A stretch of DNA of 33,844 nt from Gemmatimonadaceae bacterium (GTDB lineage Bacteria; Gemmatimonadota; Gemmatimonadetes; Gemmatimonadales; Gemmatimonadaceae). The stretch lies in NCBI GenBank assembly GCA_013817305.1, contig JACDCY010000017.1, forward strand, positions 2,104-35,947, given 5' to 3'. Shown in pieces: positions 7,498-15,796 of this stretch. The position numbers were made by a program, and so were the translations under genes. The number at the start of each line of letters is the position of its first letter. Within the stretch, counting starts at the first letter, position 1. The notes under the pieces were generated by a model. It was given only the letters and a program-made list of their open reading frames with translations. It was not told where the DNA came from and ran no database searches.

Positions 7498-8848
7498 GCC
7501 GCCACCGGCCGGAACCGGCGAGCGGTTCACGATCGACAAGAAGTCGCTGCGACACGTCATCGCGGCGTCGTCGGCCGGGACGATGATCGAGTGGTACGAC
7601 TTCTACATCTTCGGTGCCCTCGCCGCGGTCATCTCGACGCATTTTTATCCGGCCGGGAGCCCCACGCTCAACTTCCTCAAGACGCTCGCGACCTTCGCGG
7701 TCGGATTCGCCGTCCGGCCGTTCGGCGCGCTCGTGTTCGGAAGAATCGGCGATCTGGTTGGACGGAAGTTCGCCTTTCTCGTGACGCTGCTCATCATGGG
7801 CGGAGCGACCGCGGCGATCGGATTTCTTCCCACGTACTCGCAGATCGGCGTGGCCGCCCCGATCATCCTCGTCATTCTCCGGATGCTGCAGGGACTGGCG
7901 CTGGGTGGGGAATACGGCGGTGCCGCTATCTACGTGGCCGAGCACGCGCCGGACGGCAAGCGCGGCTTTTACACGAGCTTCATCCAGACGACCGCGACAC
8001 TCGGACTCTTTCTCTCGCTCGGCGTGATCCTGGTCGTGCGCGCGTCGATGTCCGAAGAAGCGTTCAAGGCGTGGGGCTGGAGAATTCCGTTTCTCCTGTC
8101 GGTCGTACTCGTGGTCGTGTCGTACTACGTCCGGAATCGACTCCAGGAATCTCCGCTGTACACGCGGCTCAAGGCGGCGGGAAAGACGTCGACCGCTCCG
8201 ATCACGGATTCATTCGGGACGTGGCCGAAGTGGAAGTTCTTCCTGCTCGTGCTGTTCGGCGCTACCGCAGGTCAGGCCGTGGTGTGGTACACGGGCCAGT
8301 TCTACGCTCTCTTCTTCATGCAGACCGTTCTCAAGGTCCCGCTGACTACCTCATACCTGATCGTCGCTGCAGCTCTCATCCTCGGCACGCCGATGTTCAT
8401 TGTATTTGGTGCGCTCTCGGACCGCGTCGGACGCAAGCGCGTCATGATGGCCGGCAACCTGCTGGCCGCGCTCTCGTACTACCCGATCTACCTTGGCATG
8501 AAGCATTTCTCGGATCCGCTGAATCCGGTCATGCTCAGCGCGCTCGTGCTCGTGCAGGTGATTTTCGTCACGATGGTGTACGGGCCGATCGCCGCGTTTC
8601 TCGTGGAAGCTTTCCCGGCGAAGATCAGGTACACGTCGTTGTCGCTGCCGTACCACTTCGGCAATGGCTGGTTCGGCGGATTTCTGCCGTTGATCGCGAC
8701 CGCGCTCGTTGCCCGCACCGGGAACATCTACGCCGGTCTCATCTTCCCGATAACGATCGCTCTCACGACGTTCGTCATAGGCTCGCTGTTTCTGCAGGAG
8801 CGGCATACCACGCGGATATGGGATGAAGTCGACGGAGAGTCCGCGTGA
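7490..8848 (+). CDS. MFS metabolite:H+ symporter (MHS family)
   Basis: 452 residues with about 12 membrane segments. M-I-E-W-Y-D-F-Y-I-F-G near residue 30 is the hallmark of the MHS family (ShiA, KgtP, ProP). G-R-I-G-D-L-V-G-R-K is the loop 2-3 motif A, repeated in the second half as A-L-S-D-R-V-G-R-K. G-G-E-Y-G-G-A-A and N-R-L-Q-E-S-P-L-Y also match the family. Members import organic acids or osmolytes with protons; the substrate here is not predictable from sequence. It begins inside the end of the DAACS gene and ends overlapping the next start, so all four genes of the set are probably cotranscribed. Two unrelated organic-acid carriers side by side suggest that the operon handles uptake of related substrates. 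Confidence 0.92.
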   Translation: MTEPPPAGTGERFTIDKKSLRHVIAASSAGTMIEWYDFYIFGALAAVISTHFYPAGSPTLNFLKTLATFAVGFAVRPFGALVFGRIGDLVGRKFAFLVTLLIMGGATAAIGFLPTYSQIGVAAPIILVILRMLQGLALGGEYGGAAIYVAEHAPDGKRGFYTSFIQTTATLGLFLSLGVILVVRASMSEEAFKAWGWRIPFLLSVVLVVVSYYVRNRLQESPLYTRLKAAGKTSTAPITDSFGTWPKWKFFLLVLFGATAGQAVVWYTGQFYALFFMQTVLKVPLTTSYLIVAAALILGTPMFIVFGALSDRVGRKRVMMAGNLLAALSYYPIYLGMKHFSDPLNPVMLSALVLVQVIFVTMVYGPIAAFLVEAFPAKIRYTSLSLPYHFGNGWFGGFLPLIATALVARTGNIYAGLIFPITIALTTFVIGSLFLQERHTTRIWDEVDGESA

Positions 8849-9717
8849 TCGTCCATCTCCTCCTCGCCGCGCAGCTCGCCGCCGCTGGCGATTCCAGCCT
8901 TGCAGCGGCGATAGACCGGCGCGTGGCAGCGACCGACAGCGCGCAGGTGGCCGTAGCGTTCCTGGACCTGGGCTCGGGTGCTTCGTACTTCCGGAACGCG
9001 GATACCGTGTTCCACGCGGCGAGCACCATGAAAGTCCCGGTGCTGGTCGAGGCATTCTATGCGGCGCGGGAAAAGCGGATCTCGCTCGAGCAGCAACTGC
9101 TCCTGATCAATCAGTTCGCATCCATCGTCGATGGCACGCCGTACGCGCTCGACGCGGGGGTTGACGGCGATTCGGCGCTGTACGGGCTGGTCGGCCAGCG
9201 GGTGCCGATTCGCGATCTCGCGCGGCGGATGATTACGCGGTCGAGCAACCTCGCCACGAATACCATGGTCGCGGTGTTGGGCGCAGATCAGATCAACGTG
9301 ACCGCGAGGAAACTCGGCGTCACCCGGTCGCTGGTTCTGCGTGGAGTGGAAGACCAGAAGGCCTTCGATCGCGGGATGATCAACACCATGACCGCGCGCG
9401 ATCTCGCGACGTTGTTCGCTGCCCTGGAGCGGGGACAGGTCGCCGGGGAGGCCGACACGCGCGACATGCTGGACATACTGCTCGCGCAGGAATTCAACGA
9501 GAAGATTCCCGCCGGCCTGCCGCCGGGGACGCGCGTGGCCCACAAGACCGGCGAGATCACCGCGGTTTCTCATGACGGCGGGATCGTATACCCGCCTGGT
9601 CGCTCACCCTACGTGATCGTCGTGCTCACGCGCGGCGTGCGGAACGGGCAGATATCTTCCGCCCTCATCGCCGACATCTCGCGGATCGTGCACGCGCACG
9701 TCACCGGTGCGCCGTAG
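8845..9717 (+). CDS. Exported class A beta-lactamase-like serine hydrolase
   Basis: 290 residues from GTG 8845, which overlaps the MFS stop and follows GGAGAG. Residues 1-14 form a short hydrophobic leader ending A-A-A-G, likely a signal peptide. The active-site motifs of the penicillin-recognising fold are present: S60-T-M-K63, S133-S-N135 (SDN in classical class A enzymes) and K234-T-G236. A Glu at 169, in R-G-V-E-D, could be the deacylating Glu166 equivalent. The family covers beta-lactamases, D-Ala-D-Ala peptidases and esterases. The Asp-to-Ser change in the second motif and the location in a transport operon make a metabolic or cell-wall hydrolase at least as likely as antibiotic resistance. 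The gene ends 14 bases from the convergent VOC gene. Confidence 0.85.
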   Translation: MIVHLLLAAQLAAAGDSSLAAAIDRRVAATDSAQVAVAFLDLGSGASYFRNADTVFHAASTMKVPVLVEAFYAAREKRISLEQQLLLINQFASIVDGTPYALDAGVDGDSALYGLVGQRVPIRDLARRMITRSSNLATNTMVAVLGADQINVTARKLGVTRSLVLRGVEDQKAFDRGMINTMTARDLATLFAALERGQVAGEADTRDMLDILLAQEFNEKIPAGLPPGTRVAHKTGEITAVSHDGGIVYPPGRSPYVIVVLTRGVRNGQISSALIADISRIVHAHVTGAP

Positions 9718-9731
9718 CGGTCTCGGCAGCG

Positions 9732-10115
9732 CTAGGCCGGCGTGCCGAAGTGCGGATTCTCGATCAGGCCGATCGAATTCCCGAAGGGATCCTCGACCGT
9801 AGCCACGAGAATGCCACCGCCGACATCCTGCAGCGGGCTCCGAATGGTCACGCCGCGCGCGACCAGACTCGCAAGAACTGCGGCGAGGTCGCTGACTCCC
9901 CAGTAGGCAGCGGAGCCGCCCGGCCCTGCCGTCTGATTGGTAACGTCCGGGTCCAACCCCAGCTCGAACCCGCCGACGCTGAATCCCACGTAGTAGGGCT
10001 CGTCGAAGTACGGCGCGATCTCGAACGTCTCACTGTACCAAGCCTTGGCGCGAGCGAGATCCGGCACCTTGTAAATAACTGTGCGAAGCCCAAGGAACGG
10101 TGAAGACATGGTCAT
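9732..10115 (-). CDS. VOC (glyoxalase/bleomycin-resistance-like) family protein
   Basis: 127 residues from ATG 10115 (M-T-M-S-S-P-F); ATG 10109 is an equal candidate. The frame stays open upstream to 10190, but that extension is Arg/Pro/Ser-rich and not family-like. The pattern L-R-T-V-I-Y-K-V-P-D-L-A-R-A-K-A-W-Y opens the first beta-alpha-beta-beta-beta module. A-A-Y-W-G-V-S-D-L-A-A opens the second, and D-P-F-G-N-S-I-G-L-I-E closes it with the usual metal-site Glu. Such proteins are metal-dependent lyases, dioxygenases or binding proteins; no substrate can be named. It is monocistronic and divergent from pyrR across about 200 bases that contain the palindrome at 10199-10279. Confidence 0.88.
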   Translation of the reverse strand: MTMSSPFLGLRTVIYKVPDLARAKAWYSETFEIAPYFDEPYYVGFSVGGFELGLDPDVTNQTAGPGGSAAYWGVSDLAAVLASLVARGVTIRSPLQDVGGGILVATVEDPFGNSIGLIENPHFGTPA

Positions 10116-10198
10116 CGGTCTCGGTGTAGGTTGAACGCTGCTGGAACGGTGCGGGCTGGGCAGTCGACGTTCTGCTCTCGGTCGGTACAATGCTTTTG

Positions 10199-10279
10199 GA
10201 GCGATTGTGTGCCCTGGTCCAGACGGCGCCGTCTTAGCGAAGCGTAGGCGACCGTCTGGGCCAGGGCATTCAATCGCTC
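10199..10279. repeat. Variable-arm palindrome, copy 1 (upstream of pyrR)
   Basis: Two 28-base arms, 10199-10226 and 10252-10279, are reverse complements with three mismatches. The 25-base centre adds a CGCC/GGCG stem with one bulged A, and then the core GTCTTA-GC-GAA-GC-GTA at 10231-10246. The core sits exactly in the middle of the element and includes GCGAAGC, a sequence known to form an unusually stable DNA mini-hairpin. The same core occurs at 18249-18268 inside arms of unrelated sequence. The element lies 43 bases before pyrR and about 84 bases from the VOC start. It has no run of T, so it is not a standard intrinsic terminator. Confidence 0.85.
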
Positions 10280-10321
10280 GCGACTAGAACCATAATGCCC
10301 GGCCGTTAGATTTGATCGTCG

Positions 10322-10870
10322 ATGCCCTCCCGCAACTCGACCCTCCTGGACGCTCGCGCAGTCGAGAGAACGTTGAAGCGGATGGCCGATGAGATTCTCG
10401 AGCTCACCGGCGGGACCGACGACCTGGTGCTGGTAGGGATTCAGCGTCGCGGAGTCCAGCTCGCCGACCGCCTGGTCGAGCTCATCGCGGCGAGCGAGAC
10501 GGTTCGCGTCCCCCGCGGCGCACTCGACATCACGCTGTACCGGGACGACCTCCAGACCGTGGGCCCTCGGCCCGTGGTCGGGCGCACGGACCTCCCCTGG
10601 GAGCTGGACGGCCGGATCGTGGTCATCGTCGACGACGTGCTCTACACGGGACGGACTGTCCGCGCCGCGCTCGACGAGCTCGCCGATTTCGGACGGCCGT
10701 CGCGAATCGCGCTCGCGGTTCTCATCGATCGCGGCGGGCGGGAGCTGCCGATACGCGCGGACATCGTTGGAAAGACGGTCCAAATCGCGGCCGGCGACCG
10801 GGTGGACGTCCTGCTCGAGGAGGTGGACGGCAAGACGTCGGTGATAGTGACGGAGGCCGGGACCGCGTGA
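10322..10870 (+). CDS. pyrR: Bifunctional pyr operon regulator / uracil phosphoribosyltransferase PyrR
   Basis: 182 residues, typical PyrR length. [13 protein letters not shown] (101-113) is the PRPP-binding loop of type I phosphoribosyltransferases. [11 protein letters not shown] and [12 protein letters not shown] also match PyrR. In characterised bacteria PyrR binds pyr mRNA in a UMP-dependent way and causes attenuation, and has weak UPRT activity. No clear PyrR-binding loop is seen in the 50 bases before the gene. TAGATT at 10307-10312 lies 9 bases before ATG 10322 and could be a -10 giving an almost leaderless message, in which case RNA-binding control could not act in the leader. It overlaps pyrB by 4 bases. 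Confidence 0.96.
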   Translation: MPSRNSTLLDARAVERTLKRMADEILELTGGTDDLVLVGIQRRGVQLADRLVELIAASETVRVPRGALDITLYRDDLQTVGPRPVVGRTDLPWELDGRIVVIVDDVLYTGRTVRAALDELADFGRPSRIALAVLIDRGGRELPIRADIVGKTVQIAAGDRVDVLLEEVDGKTSVIVTEAGTA

Positions 10871-11826
10871 CCAGCGCGCTCGGGAAGGATCTGCTCGGAC
10901 TCGAGGCGCTCTCCAGCGAGCAGATCAATCTCATTCTCGACACCGCCGAGCCGTTCAAGGAGATCAGCGAGAGGGCCATCAAGAAGGTCCCGACGCTTCG
11001 GGGATCCACGATCGTCAATCTCTTCTTCGAGAACTCGACGCGCACGCGCATCTCGTTCGAGTTTGCCGAGAAGCGTCTGTCGGCCGACCCTGTGAATGTG
11101 TCCTCCGCCGGGTCGAGCATGTCCAAGGGCGAGACGCTGGTGGACACCGCGCGCAACCTCGAGGCGATGCGGATAGATATGGTAGTCATCCGGCACGGCT
11201 CGTCGGGCGCCGCGCAGTTCCTCGCCGAGCGGATCGAGTCGAACGTGATCAATGCCGGCGACGGGATGCACGAGCACCCGACGCAGGGCCTGCTCGACAT
11301 GCTGACCCTGCGCGACCATTTCGGCGACCTGCAGGGAAAGCGCGTGTGCATCTGCGGCGACGTGCTCCACTCCCGCGTCGCGCGCTCCAACATCTGGGGG
11401 CTGCGAAAGGTTGGCGCGGAGGTCGCGGTGTGCGGTCCGCGGTCGCTGCTGCCGAACGCCATCGACGAATTCGGCGTCACGGTGTTCGATCGCATCGAGG
11501 ACGCGATCGAGTGGGCGGACGCGCTCAACATCCTCCGGCTCCAGATCGAGCGCATGACGGGCGGCTACATCCCGTCCCTTCGCGAATACAATCGCGTATT
11601 CGGCGTCACCCGGGAGCGATTGTCGCGCGCGCCCCGCGACGTTCTCATTCTCCATCCCGGCCCGATGAACCGCGGAGTGGAGATCGATTCCGACGTCGCC
11701 GACGGCGAGCATTCCGTAATTCTCGACCAGGTCACGAACGGCATCGCCATCCGGATGGCAGTGCTGTATCTGTTGGCCGGAAGGAATCCGGAGCTTGCGG
11801 AGTCGGCCAAGGCGGCCGCGCGATGA
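10867..11826 (+). CDS. pyrB: Aspartate carbamoyltransferase, catalytic subunit
   Basis: 319 residues from a GTG overlapping the pyrR stop (GTGA). The enzyme condenses carbamoyl phosphate and aspartate, the first committed step of pyrimidine synthesis. The carbamoyl-phosphate site is F-F-E-N-S-T-R-T-R (53-61) with S-M-S-K-G-E-T (about 79-85) contributing the mobile Ser/Lys loop. H-P-T-Q-G-L-L-D, the aspartate-side L-R-L-Q-I-E-R and H-P-G-P-M-N-R-G complete the site. No pyrI regulatory-subunit gene is nearby, so it probably works as a trimer alone or with the class I dihydroorotase encoded next, as in other bacteria with a pyrB-pyrC pair. Confidence 0.97.
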   Translation: MTSALGKDLLGLEALSSEQINLILDTAEPFKEISERAIKKVPTLRGSTIVNLFFENSTRTRISFEFAEKRLSADPVNVSSAGSSMSKGETLVDTARNLEAMRIDMVVIRHGSSGAAQFLAERIESNVINAGDGMHEHPTQGLLDMLTLRDHFGDLQGKRVCICGDVLHSRVARSNIWGLRKVGAEVAVCGPRSLLPNAIDEFGVTVFDRIEDAIEWADALNILRLQIERMTGGYIPSLREYNRVFGVTRERLSRAPRDVLILHPGPMNRGVEIDSDVADGEHSVILDQVTNGIAIRMAVLYLLAGRNPELAESAKAAAR

Positions 11827-13121
11827 CGCGCCCGATTCTTCTCCGCGGTGGAAGGGTCGTCGATCCGTCGCAGAGCATCGACGGCCGGCTGGACGTGCTG
11901 CTGGTGGACGGGTTGATCGAGGCGTGCGGACAAAACCTGAGCGCGCCTGACACAGCCGAGGTGCTCGACTGTACGGACATGATCGTCTCGCCCGGGTTCA
12001 TCGATGTGCATTGTCATCTGCGAGAGCCGGGCAGGGAGGATGTCGAGACGGTGGCTACCGGCGCGCGCGCCGCAGCGGCAGGCGGATTCACCGCCGTGTG
12101 CGCGATGCCTAACACCGACCCGGTCACCGACAATCAGGCGGCCGTCGGGTTCATTATCCGCCAGGCGCAGCGCGCGAAGGCCGCGCGCGTGCATCCCATC
12201 GGGGCTATCTCGCTGGGCCAGCGCGGTGAGGCTCTCGCGGAGTTCGGCGAGATGATCGGCGCCGGCGCCGTGGCGTTCAGCGACGACGGGCGGCCCGTCG
12301 TCAGCGCGCAGCTCATGCGGACGGCGCTGGAGTACGCGCGGACGTTCAACGTGCCCGTCATCGACCATTGCGAGGAGCCGACGCTCTCGCACGGCGGCGC
12401 CATGAACGAAGGGATCGTCAGCGCGCGGCTCGGCCTCAAGGGGATTCCCTCCGAGGCCGAGGAGATCATGGTGATCCGGGACATCCTGCTCGCGCGGCGA
12501 ACGAAGGGACACGTTCACCTCGCCCACATGAGCACCGTCGGATCAGTGGAGCTCATCAGGTGGGGTAAGGACCGCGGGATCAACGTCACCGCCGAAGTCT
12601 GCCCGCATCATCTCACGCTCACCGAAGACCGCGTTGGCGCGTACGACACCAACGCCAAGATGAATCCGCCGCTCCGCACCGCGGCGGATGTCGCCGCTCT
12701 GCGGGACGCGGTCGCAGACGGAACCATCGACCTCGTCGCGACCGACCACGCGCCACATCATTACGACGAGAAGGAGCAGGAGTTCGCGAACGCGCCCAAC
12801 GGAATCGTCGGATTGGAAACCGCGCTTGCCGTGGTGCACACCAATCTCGTCGCGACGCGAGTGCTGGACTACAGCCGCCTCGTCGAATGCATGTCGTGCG
12901 CTCCCGCGCGCGTGTTTCACCTTCCGGGCGGGACGCTCAGGCGCGGGGCCGTGGCCGACGTCACGGTGTTCGATCCGCACGCCAAATGGACGATCGACCC
13001 TGCCACATTCCTCTCGAAGGGACGCAACACGCCCTATGCCGGCGAGAGGGTTCGCGGGCGCGCGATTTTCACTATCGTTGATGGAGAGCTCGTTCACACG
13101 ATGACGCACACGACGAGGTGA
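11823..13121 (+). CDS. pyrC: Dihydroorotase (class I)
   Basis: 432 residues from ATG 11823, which overlaps the pyrB stop (ATGA). The open frame extends back to 11346, but that part lies inside pyrB and is Arg-rich shadow sequence. The enzyme cyclises carbamoyl-aspartate to dihydroorotate. Metal-binding [10 protein letters not shown] lies near residue 61, followed by A-M-P-N-T-D-P, the D-H-C-E-E segment, [15 protein letters not shown] and the catalytic-Asp motif A-T-D-H-A-P-H-H. All the expected His and Asp ligands are present, so it should be active rather than a pseudo-dihydroorotase scaffold. It overlaps the following zinc-ribbon gene by 4 bases. Confidence 0.97.
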   Translation: MTRPILLRGGRVVDPSQSIDGRLDVLLVDGLIEACGQNLSAPDTAEVLDCTDMIVSPGFIDVHCHLREPGREDVETVATGARAAAAGGFTAVCAMPNTDPVTDNQAAVGFIIRQAQRAKAARVHPIGAISLGQRGEALAEFGEMIGAGAVAFSDDGRPVVSAQLMRTALEYARTFNVPVIDHCEEPTLSHGGAMNEGIVSARLGLKGIPSEAEEIMVIRDILLARRTKGHVHLAHMSTVGSVELIRWGKDRGINVTAEVCPHHLTLTEDRVGAYDTNAKMNPPLRTAADVAALRDAVADGTIDLVATDHAPHHYDEKEQEFANAPNGIVGLETALAVVHTNLVATRVLDYSRLVECMSCAPARVFHLPGGTLRRGAVADVTVFDPHAKWTIDPATFLSKGRNTPYAGERVRGRAIFTIVDGELVHTMTHTTR

Positions 13122-14050
13122 CGGTGGCCAAGCCCAGCCGGTCTCACGACGGCCTGCAGCAGCTCCTGGACGAGAGGAATCGCTACGAGCAGTGGATCGC
13201 GACCCTGGAATCACGGCGCGAATCGACGCCTGAGCACGTGTTCAAGCGCGTGCACGCGGACTACGAGCAGCGGCTGACGGGGGTCCGCCAGCAGTTGACG
13301 GAGAGAACGGGCGAGGTTCGCTCGGCGATCTCCGGCCTCAAGGACCGCCTCAAGCAGGCGAGCGAGCAGGAGGCCGAGCGCGTCGACGAGATGCACGAGG
13401 CGGAGCTGCGCTCGGTCGTTGGTGAGCTCACGCCGGAGCAGTGGGAGCTGCGGAAGCGCGAGGTCGAGGTTGAGCTCACGCGCTTTGCCGACGACAAGAA
13501 GAAAATTTCGGAGGAGCTGAACCAGCTCCTCCTCATCATCGAGCAGACGACGGATCACGAGACGGACGCGGAGCCGGCAGCGCACGCCCCGCCCGCTCCG
13601 GCCACGCCATCTCCGCCACCCGCGCCAATTGAGTCCCCGCCGCCTGCCGCCGCAGTACCGGCGGATGCCACGCGGGTCAGGTCGAAGACGCCGGCAAGGC
13701 CGCGCGCGGCGACGCACAATGATTCACCTGGCCCGGTCGAGCCGGAAAAGCCTCCGGTGCCAATCGAATCTCTCGCGCCCGACGAGGTCGCGGTTCCGCC
13801 GACGGCGGAGCCAGCAAAGGCGAGCGACCAGTCAGCGCCGTCTGGACCTTCGAGCGTCGGGTCGGCCCAGCCCAGGCCCGATGCTCCCGCGGCCGCATCT
13901 GCGAAGCGGAGCAAGTCGAGCGGAACGGCGCAGCCCACGGATCCCAGGCGCGAGAACGAAAAAACGCTCAAGTGCGGGGAGTGCGCCGCTATGAACTACC
14001 CTACGGAGTGGTACTGCGAGAGCTGCGGGGGAGAGCTGTCAGCGCTCTAA
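13118..14050 (+). CDS. Coiled-coil / Pro-Ala-rich / zinc-ribbon protein of the pyr operon
   Basis: 310 residues from a GTG overlapping the pyrC stop. It has three parts. Residues about 10-147 are a highly charged predicted coiled coil (repeated Glu/Arg/Lys with Leu spacing). Residues about 150-280 are a disordered Pro/Ala/Ser-rich linker. The C-terminus holds C-G-E-C-A-A-M-N-Y-P-T-E-W-Y-C-E-S-C-G-G-E-L, a four-Cys zinc ribbon. There is no signal peptide or membrane segment. The layout suggests a cytoplasmic scaffold or regulator that self-associates through the coil and binds a partner or nucleic acid through the ribbon. I do not recognise a named family. Tight coupling to pyrC could reflect shared regulation or mere polycistronic packing. 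Confidence 0.8.
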   Translation: MTVAKPSRSHDGLQQLLDERNRYEQWIATLESRRESTPEHVFKRVHADYEQRLTGVRQQLTERTGEVRSAISGLKDRLKQASEQEAERVDEMHEAELRSVVGELTPEQWELRKREVEVELTRFADDKKKISEELNQLLLIIEQTTDHETDAEPAAHAPPAPATPSPPPAPIESPPPAAAVPADATRVRSKTPARPRAATHNDSPGPVEPEKPPVPIESLAPDEVAVPPTAEPAKASDQSAPSGPSSVGSAQPRPDAPAAASAKRSKSSGTAQPTDPRRENEKTLKCGECAAMNYPTEWYCESCGGELSAL

Positions 14051-14089
14051 TGATCAGTGATCGGTTCCTGATCACTGACCACTGATGAC
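14051..14089. repeat. Heptamer array (TGATCAC type) acting as bidirectional terminator
   Basis: Between two convergent stop codons the sequence is built of 7-base units: TGATCAG, TGATCGG, a 4-base TTCC, then TGATCAC, TGACCAC, TGATGAC. The units fold on themselves: TCAGTGATC at 14054-14062 pairs perfectly with GATCACTGA at 14070-14078 around a 7-base loop. The position and hairpin suit a transcription terminator for both the pyr operon and rpsT, although no long T run follows on the plus strand. The same heptamer recurs at 16317-16397. Confidence 0.7.
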
Positions 14090-14322
14090 TACTTCTTCTT
14101 CGCCATCCGGCTCTTGTGGCGCGCGGCCGCATTCTTGTGAATGAGGCCTTTGCGCGCGGCGCGATCAACGAGCTGGACGGCCGATGCGCGATCAGCGGCC
14201 GATCCATCGGTGGACTTCGCTTTCTTGAGCGCGGTGCGAAGGGTCGAGCGCTGTGCGCGGTTGCGCGCTTCGGCGGCTCTCGACTTACGCATGTTCTTTT
14301 TGGCGGACGCGATATTCGGCAC
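14089..14322 (-). CDS. rpsT: 30S ribosomal protein S20
   Basis: 77 residues. It reads M-P-N-I-A-S-A-K-K-N-M-R-K-S at the N-terminus and ends in A-A-A-R-H-K-S-R-M-A-K-K-K, the standard S20 pattern of a Lys/Arg-rich helical protein that binds 16S rRNA in the body of the small subunit. It is slightly shorter than the usual 85-90. The start is GTG at 14322, with GGAG about nine bases upstream and an in-phase TAA directly before it. Expression of rpsT is autoregulated from non-ATG starts in some bacteria (a UUG in E. coli), so the GTG start may matter. It converges with the pyr operon and diverges from the M50 gene. Confidence 0.97.
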   Translation of the reverse strand: MPNIASAKKNMRKSRAAEARNRAQRSTLRTALKKAKSTDGSAADRASAVQLVDRAARKGLIHKNAAARHKSRMAKKK

Positions 14323-14393
14323 TTACTGAATCTCCATTACAAGGGCTAAGTTGTTGAAACTACCGCCTTTCGGCCCTTCCCGCAAACCCACGC

Positions 14394-15077
14394 TTGGATA
14401 AAACCCAGACTTTTCTGCTCGTAGCGCCCGTCCTGCTCTTCTCAATGGTCGCGCACGAGTACGCCCACGGGTATGCGGCGCTCAAACAGGGTGACCCCAC
14501 GGCCTACCAGCTCGGCAGGCTGACGTGGAACCCGATGAAGCACATCGACCCCTTTATGACGATCATCCTGCCGATACTGACCTTCATTACGGCCGGGGTC
14601 ATGTTCGGCGGGGCCAAGCCCGTACCGGTGAATCCGCGCAATTACCGTAACTTCAAGCGGGGGGACATCATCGTCTCCCTCGCCGGAGTGGCGACGAATC
14701 TCGTGCTCGCCGTGGTGGCCGTCGTGGCGGTCGCTGTGGTCGGACTCGCGGGCAGGGCCGTGCCCGCGCTGGCAGCCAGCGCCTCGATCCTGCAGCTGAT
14801 GCTCATTTATGGAATCCTGATCAATCTCGTGCTCGCTTTCTTCAACCTCATTCCGATTCCGCCGCTTGATGGCTCCCACGTGGCGAAGTACATGCTGCCG
14901 CCGGCGTGGGCGCTCAAGTACGAGGAGTTCGGCCGGTACGGATTGATTGCCCTGATGGTTCTCGTCATGGTCGGCGGCGGCGTGATGCGCGGATTCTTCG
15001 GCCCGATCCTCTTCGTGCATGGCGCGGCCGTCCGGCTGCTGATCCCGTTCATCCTGCCCAGCCCGTGGACCGTCTAG
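14394..15077 (+). CDS. Site-2 protease family (M50) membrane metalloprotease
   Basis: 227 residues. The zinc-site H-E-Y-A-H lies near residue 21 in the first membrane segment, and the second ligand motif P-P-L-D-G-S lies in a later segment after N-L-I-P-I-P. G-G-A-K-P-V-P-V-N-P between them is typical of the short S2P family without PDZ domain (YwhC/Rip3-like). These cut substrates within the membrane or juxtamembrane region. The best start is TTG at 14394, giving M-D-K-T-Q-T-F-L-L; no ATG or GTG occurs before the His motif apart from one too close to it, and no Shine-Dalgarno is seen. The gene ends inside scpA, as in many bacteria where this protease gene precedes scpAB. Confidence 0.9.
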   Translation: MDKTQTFLLVAPVLLFSMVAHEYAHGYAALKQGDPTAYQLGRLTWNPMKHIDPFMTIILPILTFITAGVMFGGAKPVPVNPRNYRNFKRGDIIVSLAGVATNLVLAVVAVVAVAVVGLAGRAVPALAASASILQLMLIYGILINLVLAFFNLIPIPPLDGSHVAKYMLPPAWALKYEEFGRYGLIALMVLVMVGGGVMRGFFGPILFVHGAAVRLLIPFILPSPWTV

Positions 15078-15796
15078 GCGAGTCCGCTTTCCTCGTGCAG
15101 GTCGGGGAGTTCTCCGGCCCGCTCGATCTGCTTCTCACCCTCATACGTGACGAGCAGATCGATATCTACGACATCCCGGTCGCGAGAATCGCCGAGCAGT
15201 TTCTGATTCGCATCAAGACGCTGGGGCTCGACGACGCCGCCGACTACCTGGAGATGGCGGCCAGGCTGATTCGGATCAAGGCGCAGATGCTCCTGCCGCG
15301 GCGTGAGGGCGAAGAGGGCTGGGACGATCCGCGCGCCGAGCTCGTGCGCCGTTTGCTGGAATACCAGCAGGTGCGGGAAGTCGTCGACGTTCTCGATCGG
15401 CTGTCGGAGGACCGCCGCGGAAAATTCGCGCGCGGCTACATGCCGCAGCAGTTCACCTCGCCCGCGCCCGCCGCCGCGCCGCTGGCGCTGTCCCTGCCCG
15501 AGCTGTTCGCGGCGGTGGATCGCGTGCTTCGCCTCGCGAAGAAGCCGACGATCCACGACGTCGTGCCGCGCGCGCTGGACGTGGAAGGCGCAATCGCGAT
15601 CGTACGTGACATTCTCGCGCTGCGGCAGAGCTGCCGCTGGCGCGATCTCGTGAGCTCCGGGTCACAACCCTGGGAGATTCTTTCAGTCCTGCTTGCGCTG
15701 CTCGAGATGGCGAAGCGCGGAGAAGTGAAGCTGCGCCAGGACCGGGCCTTTACAGAAGTGGAGATCAACGGTGAGCCCGCTAGCGAAGCTGCTTGA
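15065..15796 (+). CDS. scpA: Segregation and condensation protein A
   Basis: 243 residues from GTG 15065, which lies 13 bases inside the M50 gene. The frame is open further back, but only through the M50 coding region. V-Q-V-G-E-F-S-G-P-L-D-L-L-L-T-L-I near the start, then D-I-P-V-A-R-I, and A-A-R-L-I-R-I-K-A-Q-M-L-L-P are the N-terminal kleisin signature that binds the SMC neck. The C-terminal winged helix (E-I-L-S-V-L-L-A-L-L-E-M-A-K-R-G-E-V) binds the SMC head. An Ala/Pro-rich linker separates the two. With ScpB and SMC it forms the condensin that organises the chromosome. It overlaps scpB by 26 bases. Confidence 0.96.
   Translation: MDRLGESAFLVQVGEFSGPLDLLLTLIRDEQIDIYDIPVARIAEQFLIRIKTLGLDDAADYLEMAARLIRIKAQMLLPRREGEEGWDDPRAELVRRLLEYQQVREVVDVLDRLSEDRRGKFARGYMPQQFTSPAPAAAPLALSLPELFAAVDRVLRLAKKPTIHDVVPRALDVEGAIAIVRDILALRQSCRWRDLVSSGSQPWEILSVLLALLEMAKRGEVKLRQDRAFTEVEINGEPASEAA

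Noticed and set aside
6274-7560. 428-codon ORF on the minus strand
   Set aside because: It is antisense to the DAACS symporter, is extremely rich in Arg, Glu, Gly and His, and has no motif. It is a GC-rich shadow frame.
7591-8826. 411-codon plus-strand ORF overlapping the MFS gene
   Set aside because: It is a +2-frame shadow of the MFS coding region with high Arg/His content; the MHS motifs are in the other frame.
10199-10279. Hairpin upstream of pyrR as a classical PyrR attenuator or intrinsic terminator
   Set aside because: There is no PyrR-box-like loop, no anti-terminator alternative and no T run; the core recurs inside an unrelated gene.
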